From Micrococcales bacterium (GTDB lineage: Bacteria; Actinomycetota; Actinomycetes; Actinomycetales; Microbacteriaceae), in NCBI GenBank assembly GCA_947452985.1, contig CANGEU010000003.1:1-34283 (forward strand): a DNA stretch of 34,283 bases, read 5' to 3'. The position numbers were made by a program, and so were the translations under genes. A model generated the notes under the pieces. That model saw only the letters and a list, made by a program, of their open reading frames with translations, was not told the DNA's origin and made no database searches. Positions 1 through 8,766 of this stretch are shown one piece after another; positions within the stretch are counted from its first letter, which is position 1, and the number at the start of each line of letters is the position of its first letter.

Positions 1-713
1 CGCAGTTCACCTTTTTCGATCCAGATCACGCGCGTGCAGGTGTCGATGATCGACTTCATGCTGTGAGATACCAGGAACACGGTTCCGGCGTTTTCACGCA
101 TTTCGCGCATACGTGCTTCCGAGCGGTTGCGGAACTCTTGGTCACCAACTGCAAGTGCTTCGTCGATGATCAGGATGTCGTGGTCTTTCGAAGCTGCAAT
201 TGCAAAGCGAAGACGTGCCGACATTCCTTGAGAGTAAGTGCGCATTGGTAAGCCAACGAACTCTTGAAGACCAGCGAATTCGGTAATTTCGTCTACCTTG
301 GCAGCGATTTCCTTCTTGGTGAAGCCCATTGCCAAGCCACCTAGCAGAATGTTCTTTTCACCGGAAAGGTTTGGAAGTAGAAGGCCACCAACCCCGAGCA
401 GGTTTGGGCGAGCGTTAGCAAAAATGGCACCACCGGTTAGCGGGGTAAGTCCGGCTAGTGCGCTCATCAGAGAAGATTTTCCAGAACCGTTGCTTCCAAT
501 GATTCCGATTGATTCACCCTCGTAAACGGTGAACGAAACACCCTTTACGGCATGAACTTCCTGAAGCTTCATCTTCTTGGAAAGAAGACCTCCACCCGAG
601 TTACCGCGGGTAGCGCGTCGCCCAGATGCGAAAACCTTGTAGGTGATTTCAGCGTTGTCGATTACAACGACCGGAACACGGGTTTCCTGTTTGGTCTTAG
701 TCGTCGCGGCCAT
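1..713 (-). CDS. Polysaccharide ABC transporter ATP-binding protein (partial, 3' end cut)
   Basis: This is the ATPase of a polysaccharide or teichoic-acid type exporter (Wzt/TagH family), which powers export of an undecaprenyl-linked polymer through the permease encoded just upstream. About 237 residues are visible; the C-terminus lies beyond the window. Walker A (GSNGSGKS) is at about residues 73-80, followed by the signature YSQGMSARL, the Walker B segment ILIIDEALAVGD and the switch histidine in LVSHSMKS. An N-terminal extension of about 50 residues before the ABC core is normal for this family. The ATG start at 713 has a strong ribosome binding site (GGAGGAG) and overlaps the end of the permease gene by 17 bp, so the two are translationally linked. 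The polymer exported cannot be named from the sequence. Confidence 0.9.
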   Translation of the reverse strand, partial: MAATTKTKQETRVPVVVIDNAEITYKVFASGRRATRGNSGGGLLSKKMKLQEVHAVKGVSFTVYEGESIGIIGSNGSGKSSLMSALAGLTPLTGGAIFANARPNLLGVGGLLLPNLSGEKNILLGGLAMGFTKKEIAAKVDEITEFAGLQEFVGLPMRTYSQGMSARLRFAIAASKDHDILIIDEALAVGDQEFRNRSEARMREMRENAGTVFLVSHSMKSIIDTCTRVIWIEKGEL

Positions 714-1545
714 AGCGCTCCTCCGCACTCCAGAAGAAAATCAAACCGACGATGGCAATACCAAACGACCAAATGGATACGGTGATCCACTCTTCCGGGT
801 GCTGCGGATAACCCTCAACGAGGAAACTGCGAGCCAGGTTAAGGAAGTCAAAAATTGGGTTCAACTTAATTAGCTGGGAAAAAATACTGTCCGAGGTGAA
901 AATCTTTTCAACCGAGAAGAAAACGCCGGAGACATAAAACAAGATTCGCGAGATGAACGGAACTAACTTGTTTAGGTCGCGAACGTGAACCGTGATTCGG
1001 GCCATGATCATTGCCAAACCAAAGTTGAAAATGAACAACAAGGCGATCAGTGGAATTAGCAGAAGCCAGCTGAAGCTAATGGTGTGCTGGACGCCAATCA
1101 GAATGACCGCAAGCACCAAAAGTTGTGGGAAAAGGGTGAGGGTCTGCGACATCACAATCGAGAGCGGCAAAAGAACGCGTGGGAATGAGAGGCTCTTTAC
1201 CAAACCGTTGTTGGAGATGATGGCTCCGGCACCGAGGCTGAATGAGCCAGAAATATAGCTGAACAAAAATACGCCGGTAAACAAAAACGGTAGGAAGTTA
1301 TCTGGTTTGTTTTGGCCCAGGATCAGACCGAAAATTAGGCCATAGGTTCCAGCCTGGATGGTTGGAAGAAGCACGTTCCACCAACTACCCAAACGACTCT
1401 TCGCGTTTCCAGCTTCGAGTGTGTAACTGGCCAAGGTGTAGGCAAAATCGACTCGCTTAAAAGCGTCTTTTACGTATTGAAGTAGCGGCGGACGGGCGCC
1501 TACCTTCTTCAACCCGTTCTCGAGTGCGTACTCTTCAGTACTCAT
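697..1545 (-). CDS. Polysaccharide ABC transporter permease (Wzm/TagG family)
   Basis: This is the membrane half of the exporter whose ATPase is encoded immediately downstream. The protein has about 282 residues with six hydrophobic segments, the usual ABC-2 topology, and a cytosolic N-terminal stretch of about 40 residues that enters the family-typical region at 'FAYTLASYTLEAGNAKSRLGSWW'-like sequence. I place the start at the ATG at 1545 because it has GGAG about 10 nt upstream. A TTG at 1581 in the same frame would add 12 residues and cannot be excluded. The gene follows the LCP-family gene by about 50 bp, so exporter and ligase are probably one wall-polymer unit. Confidence 0.88.
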   Translation of the reverse strand: MSTEEYALENGLKKVGARPPLLQYVKDAFKRVDFAYTLASYTLEAGNAKSRLGSWWNVLLPTIQAGTYGLIFGLILGQNKPDNFLPFLFTGVFLFSYISGSFSLGAGAIISNNGLVKSLSFPRVLLPLSIVMSQTLTLFPQLLVLAVILIGVQHTISFSWLLLIPLIALLFIFNFGLAMIMARITVHVRDLNKLVPFISRILFYVSGVFFSVEKIFTSDSIFSQLIKLNPIFDFLNLARSFLVEGYPQHPEEWITVSIWSFGIAIVGLIFFWSAEERYGRDD

Positions 1546-1593
1546 GCTCGTGCGCTCCGCTCGTGTCGTTTGGTTCTTCAAGAAGTTTAGTTG

Positions 1594-2874
1594 TTACTTG
1601 TTTTTAGCGATGATTTTGGCGACATCGGCTTTGATTTTTGCATAATCCGGACGCCCTGGGTGATAGCCGTTTTCCGGAACTAGATCGAGCACCTTCATGC
1701 CGTGCTTCTTCACCTTGTTCGCGAGGTCCAAATAGGTGGAGAGCATATCTTTCGGGATGTCGGTTTTTACCAGGCTGGCTCCTGCCGAAGCAATTTCTTG
1801 GAAGCGAGTGAAGATGGTGGCTGGGTTCATTTGCTTGAGAACGGCCTGCTCAACTTCTTTCTGGCGACGCATGCGGTCGAAATCTGAGGTGGTGTGGCGT
1901 GAACGGGCGTACCAAAGAGCGGTGTAACCGTTCATGCTCTGCTTGCCCGGCTCAATCCATGCCTTGGCATCGGAACCGTCATCGGCCTGTCCGCCAATTG
2001 GCAAACGCTGCTTTACGTCGATGGTGACGCCACCTAGGGCATCGATCAGCTTGCTGACCGCGTGCATTTCGATCATCACGTAGCTGGTGATTTTCAGCCC
2101 GGTCACGCCCTCCACGGCGTCCTTGGTGGCCTCAACACCGGCAGTTGAACCGTGCTTCTCGGCGTCTGGGTAAAGATCTGAATGTTTGTCGGTCACGTTC
2201 TTGTAAATGGCGTTGATCAAACACTCATTTAGGCAATCCCAACCATTTGGGTAGACCTTCCAAAGTGGGGAGTCGGCGCTGAACGGAACATGCTCAAGAC
2301 CACGCGGAATACCAATCACGGCTACGCGGCCGGTTTCGGCACTGACACTGAAAACCGAGATTGAGTCCGGACGAATTCCGAAGCGGTCGCGGCCGGCATC
2401 GGAACCCAAGACCAAAATGTTGTAACGACCATCGACCGGCTGGGTGCCGCCACCCTGGTTGAAGATGGAACCAATTGCCGAGGCACTCGAGTTGCTGATG
2501 GTTCCGGCATAGACGATGGAACCGGTGCCGAGCACACCAACCAACAGGAACGAAATCAAAAGAACCAGACGCGGACGGCCGTCGACGCGGCCGAGTTGCG
2601 CCAATCTAAGTGCGTCAAAGATGAGAAGCGCAAACAAGGCGCCAAAGAACCAGAGATACCAGCCCAGCACAGTGGTGATAAAGGGAACTGTGACCAGACC
2701 GACCAACCAAGACTTATTGACCAGCAGCAACAATCCGGCAATCAGCAGGAGCGCCACGTTAACCAGCGTGAAGCGCAGCGCGAAACTGCCGAGCTTGCGA
2801 TTGCCGCCTACCAGTTGCGCGGTTCCAGGGAAGATTGCGCTAAGTGCGAGCAACCACCAGGCGCGCTTGCGCAT
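1594..2874 (-). CDS. LytR-CpsA-Psr (LCP) family cell-wall polymer ligase
   Basis: LCP proteins move undecaprenyl-pyrophosphate-linked glycopolymers onto peptidoglycan or other wall acceptors at the outer face of the membrane. The 426-residue protein begins with about 120 residues rich in membrane segments (roughly four or five), then a linker and the extracellular LCP domain starting near 'YNILVLGSDAGRDRFGIRPD'. Family hallmarks are seen: the RPDSI arginine-aspartate motif, the IPRG motif, and a late YARSRHTTSDFDRMRRQ motif carrying the conserved arginines. The multi-pass N-terminus is longer than the single anchor of Bacillus TagU-type proteins, but such forms are common in Actinobacteria. 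Lying beside an ABC polymer exporter fits a role in attaching that polymer. Confidence 0.9.
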   Translation of the reverse strand: MRKRAWWLLALSAIFPGTAQLVGGNRKLGSFALRFTLVNVALLLIAGLLLLVNKSWLVGLVTVPFITTVLGWYLWFFGALFALLIFDALRLAQLGRVDGRPRLVLLISFLLVGVLGTGSIVYAGTISNSSASAIGSIFNQGGGTQPVDGRYNILVLGSDAGRDRFGIRPDSISVFSVSAETGRVAVIGIPRGLEHVPFSADSPLWKVYPNGWDCLNECLINAIYKNVTDKHSDLYPDAEKHGSTAGVEATKDAVEGVTGLKITSYVMIEMHAVSKLIDALGGVTIDVKQRLPIGGQADDGSDAKAWIEPGKQSMNGYTALWYARSRHTTSDFDRMRRQKEVEQAVLKQMNPATIFTRFQEIASAGASLVKTDIPKDMLSTYLDLANKVKKHGMKVLDLVPENGYHPGRPDYAKIKADVAKIIAKNK

Positions 2875-2924
2875 CTGGTTGGAATCGGCTCGTTCTAGAT
2901 CGCGAAACGGGCTGCGGCGTTGTC

Positions 2925-3419
2925 CTAGATTTGAGATTTTAGTTTCTCGTTCTTCTCAGCTACAGCCACTTTGAGCGACTCGGTGAAGGCTTCAAGTTTC
3001 GTAGCTAGTGCGGTGTCGGTCGTGCCGATAATTCGAGCAGCCAAAATTCCTGCGTTACGAGCCCCGTTGATAGAAACGGTTGCCACTGGAATTCCGGCCG
3101 GCATTTGCACGATGGAAAGTAGCGAGTCCATGCCATCCAGCTTGGCCAGGGCAACTGGAACACCAACTACGGGAAGAGTTGTGACCGAGGCAAGCATTCC
3201 CGGAAGGTGAGCTGCTCCTCCAGCGCCGGCGATGATCACTTTGAGTCCTCGACCAGCAGCGGCTTTACCCCACTCGATCATGCGTTCTGGGGTTCGGTGA
3301 GCCGAAAGCACTTCGACCTCAAAGTCGATGCCAAATTCTTTTAGCGCTTGGGCTGCATCGGACATTACCGACCAATCGGAATCCGAACCCATTACTACGC
3401 CTACAACTGGAGTGCTCAT
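2925..3419 (-). CDS. purE: N5-carboxyaminoimidazole ribonucleotide mutase
   Basis: PurE converts N5-CAIR to CAIR in de novo purine synthesis, using the product of PurK encoded upstream. The 164-residue length is typical of class I PurE. Signature segments are GSDSDW near the N-terminus, SAHRTPERM around residue 41 with the catalytic histidine, and [11 protein letters not shown] around residue 66. The gene lies 27 bp behind purK, so read-through is likely. A TAGACT box ends 6 nt before the ATG, which suggests an additional internal leaderless promoter. The start is unambiguous because the family begins just before the GSDSD loop. Confidence 0.96.
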   Translation of the reverse strand: MSTPVVGVVMGSDSDWSVMSDAAQALKEFGIDFEVEVLSAHRTPERMIEWGKAAAGRGLKVIIAGAGGAAHLPGMLASVTTLPVVGVPVALAKLDGMDSLLSIVQMPAGIPVATVSINGARNAGILAARIIGTTDTALATKLEAFTESLKVAVAEKNEKLKSQI

Positions 3420-3425
3420 GGGAAA

Positions 3426-3431
3426 AGTCTA
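3426..3431 (-). promoter_or_regulatory. Candidate -10 box of leaderless purE promoter
   Basis: On the minus strand the hexamer TAGACT is separated from the purE ATG by 6 nt, which would put the transcription start at or next to the A of the ATG. No ribosome binding site is seen and no clear -35 box. It recurs with the same spacing at several other genes in this window. Confidence 0.45.
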
Positions 3432-3446
3432 GGCGCGCAAGGGTTT

Positions 3447-4580
3447 CTAGCCCTGTAGGCACACGCTAGCGGCGGCCCTAGCCTCCGCCAGAACTGCTAT
3501 GGAATCATCGCCAATCACCGTGATGTGGCCCATTTTGCGACCCTTGCGAGCGGCCTTCCCGTAGGTGTGAAATTTGGCTGAAGGATGCGCAGCTAGTGCC
3601 CGCGGATAGGTGTTCACAAAATCGTTGGCGTCGTCGACTCCGAGCAAATTCACCATGACGGAGTGCGCGGAGACCGATGCTGTGCTTCCCAGTGGCAGGT
3701 CCAACACCGCACGCAGGTGCTGCTCAAATTGGCTGGTGACCGAACCTTCAATGCTGAAGTGGCCGGAGTTGTGTGGGCGCATGGCTAACTCGTTAATGAA
3801 GAACTGGCCGTCGGCCGTCTCAAACATCTCGACCGCCAACACTCCGGTCACTCCAAGCCCACTCGCGACAGTCTCGGCAATTTTTGCCGCACGAGCCAAG
3901 TCGTCGTCTGAAGCCTTTGGCGCCGGCACCAAAACTTCCGCACATACGCCATCGCGCTGAACGGTTTGAACCAAAGGCCAGTGGGCAATTTCACCGTTTG
4001 GCCTTCGGGCCACCAATTGGGCAAGTTCGCGAACGAAATCAACTTTTTGTTCGGCGAGCAAGCTTCCGCCAAAATCTGAAATGTTGGCAAGCCACTCGGC
4101 TGCGTCTGAGGCGCTACGAACGACCGCTACGCCCTTGCCGTCATAGCCGCCGATTGGAGTTTTCAAAATTGCTACCCCGCCATTGGCAGAAATGAATTCT
4201 TCGAGTTGGTCGGCGGTTTTAATCTCAGCCCAGGCCGGCATTGGAAGACCCAGCTCGGTGAGGCGAGTGCGCATGTGCAATTTGTTCTGTGCAAACTTCA
4301 ACGCCTTCGACGGTGGTTGAACCGAAATACCTTCAGCCTCCAAAGCTTCAAGCACAGTCAACGGAACGTGTTCGTGATCGAAGGTGATTACGTCCACCGT
4401 CTTTGCGAACTCGCGAACTTCGGAAACCTTCGTGTAGTCGCCAACCTGGGTGGTTGCCAGTGCTGCCGATGAACCTTCGTTCTCTGCAAAAACTTTGATT
4501 TCAAGCCCCATGGCCAGCGCCGGTTCAATCATCATGCGAGCCAACTGCCCACCACCGATTACGCCTACCCTAAACTTCAT
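3447..4580 (-). CDS. purK: N5-carboxyaminoimidazole ribonucleotide synthase
   Basis: PurK is an ATP-grasp enzyme that carboxylates AIR with bicarbonate to N5-CAIR, the PurE substrate. The N-terminus shows the nucleotide-fold loop GVIGGGQLARMM. The central ATP-grasp part includes 'LKTPIGGYDGKGV', and the later segment FFINELAMRPHNSGHFSIEG contains the metal-binding acidic residue and the family motif. The length of about 377 residues is typical. I chose the ATG at 4580 rather than the in-frame GTG at 4598: the GGGGGA between them is a good ribosome binding site and the protein begins right at the dinucleotide fold. It lies 4 bp after the PH-domain gene. Confidence 0.95.
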   Translation of the reverse strand: MKFRVGVIGGGQLARMMIEPALAMGLEIKVFAENEGSSAALATTQVGDYTKVSEVREFAKTVDVITFDHEHVPLTVLEALEAEGISVQPPSKALKFAQNKLHMRTRLTELGLPMPAWAEIKTADQLEEFISANGGVAILKTPIGGYDGKGVAVVRSASDAAEWLANISDFGGSLLAEQKVDFVRELAQLVARRPNGEIAHWPLVQTVQRDGVCAEVLVPAPKASDDDLARAAKIAETVASGLGVTGVLAVEMFETADGQFFINELAMRPHNSGHFSIEGSVTSQFEQHLRAVLDLPLGSTASVSAHSVMVNLLGVDDANDFVNTYPRALAAHPSAKFHTYGKAARKGRKMGHITVIGDDSIAVLAEARAAASVCLQG

Positions 4581-4584
4581 AAGA

Positions 4585-4998
4585 CTATTTTCCCCCACGC
4601 ACGCGGTTCAGTTCGGCCACGATTGCTTTCTGGTTGGCGTAGCCGCGAAGGAGGTATTCGTTTTCTTCTTTGGTGCGAATCGAAATTCCTTTGAGCGCGG
4701 TTGACGAAATGCTTGAAATCGAAGCCCATTCAACTTCAACTCGCTTAGACGAACCCAAACCCAGACGAAGTGAGAGCCCACCGGCATGAACGTCGAAATA
4801 GGTAGCCGAATATCGCAAAGCGGGAAGGAAGAAGAGAATGAAAATCACAACGGCGGCCGTGACCCAAATTGTGTAGGTTAGCCAATCGCCAAGTTTGAAA
4901 GTTGAGGCGTAGCTTATTCCGGCACAGGTTAGCCCAAGCCAAACCCAAGCCATGGTGAGTTTGGTGAGCCTTGGTCGAAAGCGCGCGTAGTGAAGCAT
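4585..4998 (-). CDS. PH-domain membrane protein
   Basis: This is a small protein of about 137 residues with two hydrophobic segments (around residues 15-32 and 43-62) followed by a bacterial PH-like domain with sequence such as 'YFDVHAGGLSLRLG' and 'VEWASISSI'. Proteins of this kind regularly sit between birA and purK in Actinobacteria; their role is unknown, probably at the inner membrane. The ATG at 4998 is preferred; a TTG directly before it overlaps the birA stop region. Gene spacing implies co-transcription with birA and purK. No enzymatic motif is visible. Confidence 0.75.
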   Translation of the reverse strand: MLHYARFRPRLTKLTMAWVWLGLTCAGISYASTFKLGDWLTYTIWVTAAVVIFILFFLPALRYSATYFDVHAGGLSLRLGLGSSKRVEVEWASISSISSTALKGISIRTKEENEYLLRGYANQKAIVAELNRVRGGK

Positions 4999-5001
4999 CA
5001 A

Positions 5002-5757
5002 CTAATTGTGTCGCAGGTGTTGAATGTCGGCGGCCGACACAGCCAAAAGTTGGTTCTCACCGGGCGCGGAAATGAGTAACCGACCCAAGTCATCGATTCC
5101 TGAAGCCAAACCGATCCGCTCTGAGCCGTCTGGGAAAATGGCTCGAACCGTTTGACCGATTGTCGAACACTCGGCTCGAACCATTGCCGGCACGTCGTCG
5201 AAGTTTTGAACCAACGCGGCGAGCTCGCTCAAATAGCTGACCAGAAAGTCATCTGGCGAAATTTCTGAGCCTTCAAGTTTTAGCGATGTGGCAGCTTCTA
5301 TTGGAAGCTCATCCTTTTCGAGCGTTAGATTCACCCCAGCACCGACCACGACACCGGTTGCGCCTGGCAAAAGCTCACTCAGGATTCCGGAAATTTTTAG
5401 CCCTTCGACCTGCACATCGTTAGGCCACTTCAAACCAACACTCTTGTGGGGTAGAGCTGCCTGAACCGCGCGACGCATGGCCACACCGGCTACCAGCGGA
5501 AGCCAACCAAAATTTTCAGTCGCCCAACCTTCCGGGCGAACCAAAACCGAAATCGAGAGTGATTTGCCAGCTGGAGAAACCCAGGCGCGGCCGGTGCGAC
5601 CTCTACCGGCAGTTTGAGAACCAGCCACCAAAACGCTGAGGTGTGGATATTGGCTCGGATCGGCTGCAGCGGCAGCCACCAAATCGGTGTTGGTTGAGCC
5701 GGTTTGGTCTACATATTCGAAGCGATTTACCGCCTGCGCGCTTTTGAAAAAGTCCAT
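5002..5757 (-). CDS. birA: Biotin--[acetyl-CoA-carboxylase] ligase (class I)
   Basis: BirA activates biotin to biotinyl-AMP and attaches it to the lysine of biotin carrier domains, here most likely the one at the end of the carboxylase alpha subunit at 12501-14267. Visible motifs are STNTDL, the biotin-binding loop [15 protein letters not shown], then KWPNDV with the catalytic lysine, KISGILSE and the VVVGAGVNL segment. There is no N-terminal helix-turn-helix, so this is a class I, non-repressor enzyme. An open frame extends to 5814, but I chose the ATG at 5757. A TACGAT box ends 7 nt before it, the extra upstream residues look unlike the family, and a longer form would overlap the divergent carboxylase gene. 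Confidence 0.93.
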   Translation of the reverse strand: MDFFKSAQAVNRFEYVDQTGSTNTDLVAAAAADPSQYPHLSVLVAGSQTAGRGRTGRAWVSPAGKSLSISVLVRPEGWATENFGWLPLVAGVAMRRAVQAALPHKSVGLKWPNDVQVEGLKISGILSELLPGATGVVVGAGVNLTLEKDELPIEAATSLKLEGSEISPDDFLVSYLSELAALVQNFDDVPAMVRAECSTIGQTVRAIFPDGSERIGLASGIDDLGRLLISAPGENQLLAVSAADIQHLRHN

Positions 5758-5764
5758 TCCCACA

Positions 5765-5770
5765 ATCGTA
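5765..5770 (-). promoter_or_regulatory. Candidate leaderless -10 box for birA
   Basis: On the minus strand TACGAT is followed by 7 nt and then the ATG at 5757. There is no convincing ribosome binding site, so a leaderless mRNA is likely. It helps decide the start of birA. Confidence 0.5.
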
Positions 5771-5787
5771 ATCAGCGTTACAGGTTG

Positions 5788-5793
5788 TATCGT
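5788..5793 (+). promoter_or_regulatory. Candidate leaderless -10 box for carboxylase beta subunit
   Basis: TATCGT (four of six consensus positions) lies 7 nt before the ATG at 5801, the same spacing as at other leaderless genes in this window. No ribosome binding site is seen. This is the weakest member of the set. Confidence 0.3.
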
Positions 5794-5800
5794 TGCTTTC

Positions 5801-7393
5801 ATGACTGCCGACAAGCCAGACTATTCAACCACCGCGGGGAAACTTGCCGATTTGCGCGAGCGCTACCACCAGGCGGTTCACGCCAGTGGCGACGCCGCAA
5901 TCGAGAAGCAGCACGCTAAGGGTAAGAAGACCGCCCGCGAGCGCATTGAGATGCTGCTGGACCCGGGTTCATTCGTTGAACTAGACGAGTTCGTTCGCCA
6001 CCGCTCAACCGCATTCGGCATGGAGAAGAACCGACCTTACGGCGATGCCGTGGTTACCGGCGTTGGCACCATTCAGGGTCGCCAAGTTGCCCTGTTCTCT
6101 CAAGACTTCACCATCTTCGGTGGTTCACTCGGTGAGGCTGCCGGAAACAAGATCATCAAGGTGATGGACCTAGCCATCGCGACCGGTGTTCCCCTGATCG
6201 GAATTTTGGACTCGGGCGGCGCTCGCATCCAAGAGGGTGTTATCGCTCTCGGTAAGTACGGCGAAATCTTTAAGCGCAACACCATGGCTTCTGGTGTAAT
6301 CCCTCAGATTTCACTAATCATGGGTCCGGCAGCTGGTGGAGCCGTTTACTCTCCTGCCCTGACCGACTTCGTGATCATGGTCGACAAAACGTCGAACATG
6401 TTCGTAACCGGCCCAGACGTAATCAAGACCGTGACCGGCGAAGACGTTGGCATGGAAGAACTTGGTGGCGCGCTAACTCACAACAAGACTTCTGGTGTAG
6501 CTCACTATCTAGCGTCCGATGAAGAAGACGCAATTGACTACTGCCGCAATCTTCTTAGCTACCTTCCTGAGAACAACCTCAGTGAGACCGTGGTCTACGA
6601 CGGCGCTGGCGAGCTAGAAATCACCGAAGCCGACCGCGCTCTCGACGTGGTCATCCCTGACTCACCTAACCAGCCTTACAACATGCAGGAAATCATTGAG
6701 TCGATTGTCGATGGGAATGAATTCCTAGAGGTTCAGCCGCTGTTCGCTCCGAACATCCTGATCGGGTTCGCCCGAGTCGATGGCCGCAGCGTTGGTATCG
6801 TCGCCAACCAGCCTTCACAGATGGCCGGAACTCTAAACATTGAGGCCGGTGAAAAGGCTGCCCGCTTTGTTCGATTCTGCGACGCCTTCTCGATTCCTAT
6901 CCTGACTCTCGTCGACGTACCCGGTTACCTACCTGGCACCGACCAGGAATGGGCGGGAGTTATTCGTCGTGGTGCCAAGTTGCTTTACGCCTACGCCGAA
7001 GCAACCGTGCCACTGGTAACCGTGATTACCCGCAAGGCTTACGGTGGCGCCTACATCGTGATGGGCTCTAAGCAGCTCGGCGCCGACATCAACCTCGCTT
7101 GGCCAACCGCCGAGATCGCGGTTATGGGTGGTCAGGGTGCGGTGAACATTTTGTTCCGCAACGAAATCAAGGCCGCTGAAGAGTCTGGCCAAGATGTTGC
7201 AGCCGTGCGCGCAAAACTTGCTGCCGAGTACACCTACAACGTGGCTAGCCCTTTCCTCGCTGCCGAACGTGGTGAACTCGACGGCATCATCGAGCCAGCC
7301 GCTACCCGCATTGAGGTAATCAAGTCGCTGCGTGCACTTCGCACCAAGCGCGCAAGCATTCCGCCAAAGAAGCACGGAAACATTCCGCTGTAA
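5801..7393 (+). CDS. Acyl-CoA (acetyl/propionyl-CoA) carboxylase beta subunit
   Basis: This is the carboxyltransferase subunit of an actinobacterial acyl-CoA carboxylase (AccD5/PccB type). It moves CO2 from carboxybiotin to acetyl- or propionyl-CoA to make malonyl- or methylmalonyl-CoA for lipid synthesis. The 530-residue length fits. Family segments are seen: [17 protein letters not shown] near the N-terminus, [12 protein letters not shown] and [15 protein letters not shown] in the first crotonase-like domain, and [12 protein letters not shown] and [13 protein letters not shown] in the second. The two glycine-rich oxyanion-hole regions are intact. The frame is open further upstream to 5687, but that part is antisense to birA and unlike the family, so the ATG at 5801 is chosen. 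The epsilon subunit follows with an overlapping TAATG. Confidence 0.95.
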   Translation: MTADKPDYSTTAGKLADLRERYHQAVHASGDAAIEKQHAKGKKTARERIEMLLDPGSFVELDEFVRHRSTAFGMEKNRPYGDAVVTGVGTIQGRQVALFSQDFTIFGGSLGEAAGNKIIKVMDLAIATGVPLIGILDSGGARIQEGVIALGKYGEIFKRNTMASGVIPQISLIMGPAAGGAVYSPALTDFVIMVDKTSNMFVTGPDVIKTVTGEDVGMEELGGALTHNKTSGVAHYLASDEEDAIDYCRNLLSYLPENNLSETVVYDGAGELEITEADRALDVVIPDSPNQPYNMQEIIESIVDGNEFLEVQPLFAPNILIGFARVDGRSVGIVANQPSQMAGTLNIEAGEKAARFVRFCDAFSIPILTLVDVPGYLPGTDQEWAGVIRRGAKLLYAYAEATVPLVTVITRKAYGGAYIVMGSKQLGADINLAWPTAEIAVMGGQGAVNILFRNEIKAAEESGQDVAAVRAKLAAEYTYNVASPFLAAERGELDGIIEPAATRIEVIKSLRALRTKRASIPPKKHGNIPL

Positions 7394-7632
7394 TGAGTGA
7401 ACAAGCAGAAGTTCAAGCGGCGCTGAAGGTAGTGCGCGGGAACCCTACCGATGCCGAGCTAGCAACAGTGATTGCGGTCCTAAACGCTGCAATCAACGAT
7501 GCCGAGGCAGCCAAAGCCCGTGCACCCAAACAGTTTCGCTCCAGCTGGGGTCGCAATAACGCAATTCTTCGAGGCAGCCTAACCCCCGGTTTTGGGCAAT
7601 GGTCGGCCAGCACCCGCCCAGGTTTGGACTAA
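7393..7632 (+). CDS. Acyl-CoA carboxylase epsilon subunit (AccE-like)
   Basis: This is a 79-residue protein whose start codon overlaps the stop of the beta subunit (TAATG). It matches the small actinobacterial epsilon subunits that bind and stimulate the carboxyltransferase. The N-terminal part reads VVRGNPTDAELATVIAVL, the typical 'G-x-P-t-x-E-E/L-A-A' helix. The tail includes SSWGRNNAILRG and a tryptophan-rich end. These subunits diverge strongly, and assignment rests on the short motif plus position. It is translationally coupled to the beta subunit. Confidence 0.85.
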   Translation: MSEQAEVQAALKVVRGNPTDAELATVIAVLNAAINDAEAAKARAPKQFRSSWGRNNAILRGSLTPGFGQWSASTRPGLD

Positions 7633-7768
7633 CGGTCTATCCCCTAAAGTGAGGACACCGTTTTGTTAGGCGTCCTCATCTTCCACGGTCATACTTGTGT
7701 CAAGGAATCAAAAACGACACAGGGGATCGTGATTCTGGGGAGGCTTGCTTAGGTAAGTTGGGGGATGA
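7633..7768 (+). other. Structured non-coding interval, possible small RNA or 3' UTR
   Basis: There is no reading frame here. Two hairpins can be drawn: GAGGAC (7651-7656) with GTCCTC (7672-7677), and CTTGTGTC (7694-7701) with GACACAGG (7716-7723, one G-U pair). A weak promoter-like pair, TTGGAC (7624-7629) and TAAAGT (7645-7650) with a 15-nt spacer, precedes them, and the strong terminator follows. It could be a transcript of roughly 145 nt or simply the 3' UTR of the carboxylase genes. It matches no RNA family I can recognise. Confidence 0.25.
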
Positions 7769-7803
7769 AACCGGTGGAGAAATCCACCGGTTCTCTTTTT
7801 TTA
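7769..7803 (+). terminator. Rho-independent terminator after the carboxylase genes
   Basis: This is a perfect 10-bp stem (AACCGGTGGA paired with TCCACCGGTT) with a GAAA tetraloop, followed by CTC and a run of seven T. It is the clearest terminator in the window. It is oriented for plus-strand transcription and lies just before the end of the convergent sensor gene. Confidence 0.92.
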
Positions 7804-8766
7804 AAACTTAAGCCAAAGGTCTGGGGCATTAGTGCCTGGCCGTGTGGCCATCACAGTCACGAGCCATTGTTCGCCTCGTGGTGAACGAATCACAACCTTG
7901 CCAACGGTCACCGAATTCAACGCGCTCACAACTTTTTCAAGAATGTGGGAATGTTGCGACTCCGACACTTCACTTAATCCGCCCTCGTCGAGAATAAGGA
8001 CATCTACCCCGCGGGCTCTAGCCGCTGCGGCCGCTTCACGAACTCCTTCGTTCAGTAGCGCACGTCCGCGGATGTCATCGCGAAGGCTGGCCTCTAGTTG
8101 AATAAGTTTGCTTCTCTGCTCCTGGCCAAGATTGCCCTTGCTTGCAGCAATGAAGCTCAGCGAAGGCAAAGCGAGTTGCAAGACATTTTGGAGTCGGTTT
8201 CGCCTCTCGTCGGAACTTGCTTTGGAACTAATGATTGATGACTCGGCAAGCATCTCCGCCTCTTGCAGTTCTAGCACCTCGGCGTCGGCACGTTTGAGCG
8301 CGTAGGCAGTTGCAGAAGCCGCTCCGATTAGGATGAACATGCCCTCCAAGCCAACCTCGGCAAGACCCGAGAGACCAAGCTTGAGGTAAACCTGCCAAGT
8401 AACTAGCGCTGCCGCCATCCAGGCTAGAGACGCCTGACCTCTAGCAGCCAAAACCCCAAGTAACGCACCCATTCCACCCACGTACCAAGTTGCGTAAGGG
8501 TCAGAAAATGTTGAGCCAAGACCCAAATTTGCAACAATTACGGTTGAAACCGCGCCAATTGCCACGAGGGAGCCGTAAAAGGTGCTGATGATGAGCCCCT
8601 GGCTTGCCATCACTGCGACAATAAATGCGCCAACAAAGATGGTCAGCGAGAACCAGAGCGACAAGTCGTCTTCATAACTTCGCCACGAAAGAGCTCCAAG
8701 CAAAGCGTGATAGAAGCCAAAGGAAATCGAAACCAAAGCGAGTAACCACCGAGGGGCTTTAAGCAT
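7801..8766 (-). CDS. Membrane protein with degenerate histidine-kinase-like C-terminus
   Basis: This is a 321-residue protein encoded directly behind a histidine kinase, its ATG overlapping the kinase stop. The first half holds about five or six hydrophobic segments. The second half starts with a coiled-coil-like helix (about residues 165-215) and ends in a domain resembling the ATP-binding half of NarL-type kinases (LLNEGVREAAAAARARGV, then VVSALNSVTVGKVVI). I see no phospho-accepting histidine in the helix (RNRLQNVLQL is where it would be), no asparagine N-box and no DxGxG box, so it should not be an active kinase. I infer an accessory or regulatory partner of the neighbouring kinase; this is not a family with a known role to me. 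Confidence 0.6.
   Translation of the reverse strand: MLKAPRWLLALVSISFGFYHALLGALSWRSYEDDLSLWFSLTIFVGAFIVAVMASQGLIISTFYGSLVAIGAVSTVIVANLGLGSTFSDPYATWYVGGMGALLGVLAARGQASLAWMAAALVTWQVYLKLGLSGLAEVGLEGMFILIGAASATAYALKRADAEVLELQEAEMLAESSIISSKASSDERRNRLQNVLQLALPSLSFIAASKGNLGQEQRSKLIQLEASLRDDIRGRALLNEGVREAAAAARARGVDVLILDEGGLSEVSESQHSHILEKVVSALNSVTVGKVVIRSPRGEQWLVTVMATRPGTNAPDLWLKF

Noticed and set aside
2516-2974. Plus-strand open frame of 152 codons
   Set aside because: It is antisense to the LCP gene, whose membrane segments and motifs are clear; the translated sequence is arginine- and serine-rich without any motif.
4578-4598. GTG at 4598 as start of purK
   Set aside because: It lies in the end of the PH-domain gene and would place the dinucleotide-binding loop too far in; the ATG at 4580 has its ribosome binding site in that stretch.
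5687-5800. Upstream extension of the carboxylase beta subunit
   Set aside because: It is antisense to birA, unlike the family, and the ATG at 5801 fits the usual length of about 530 residues.
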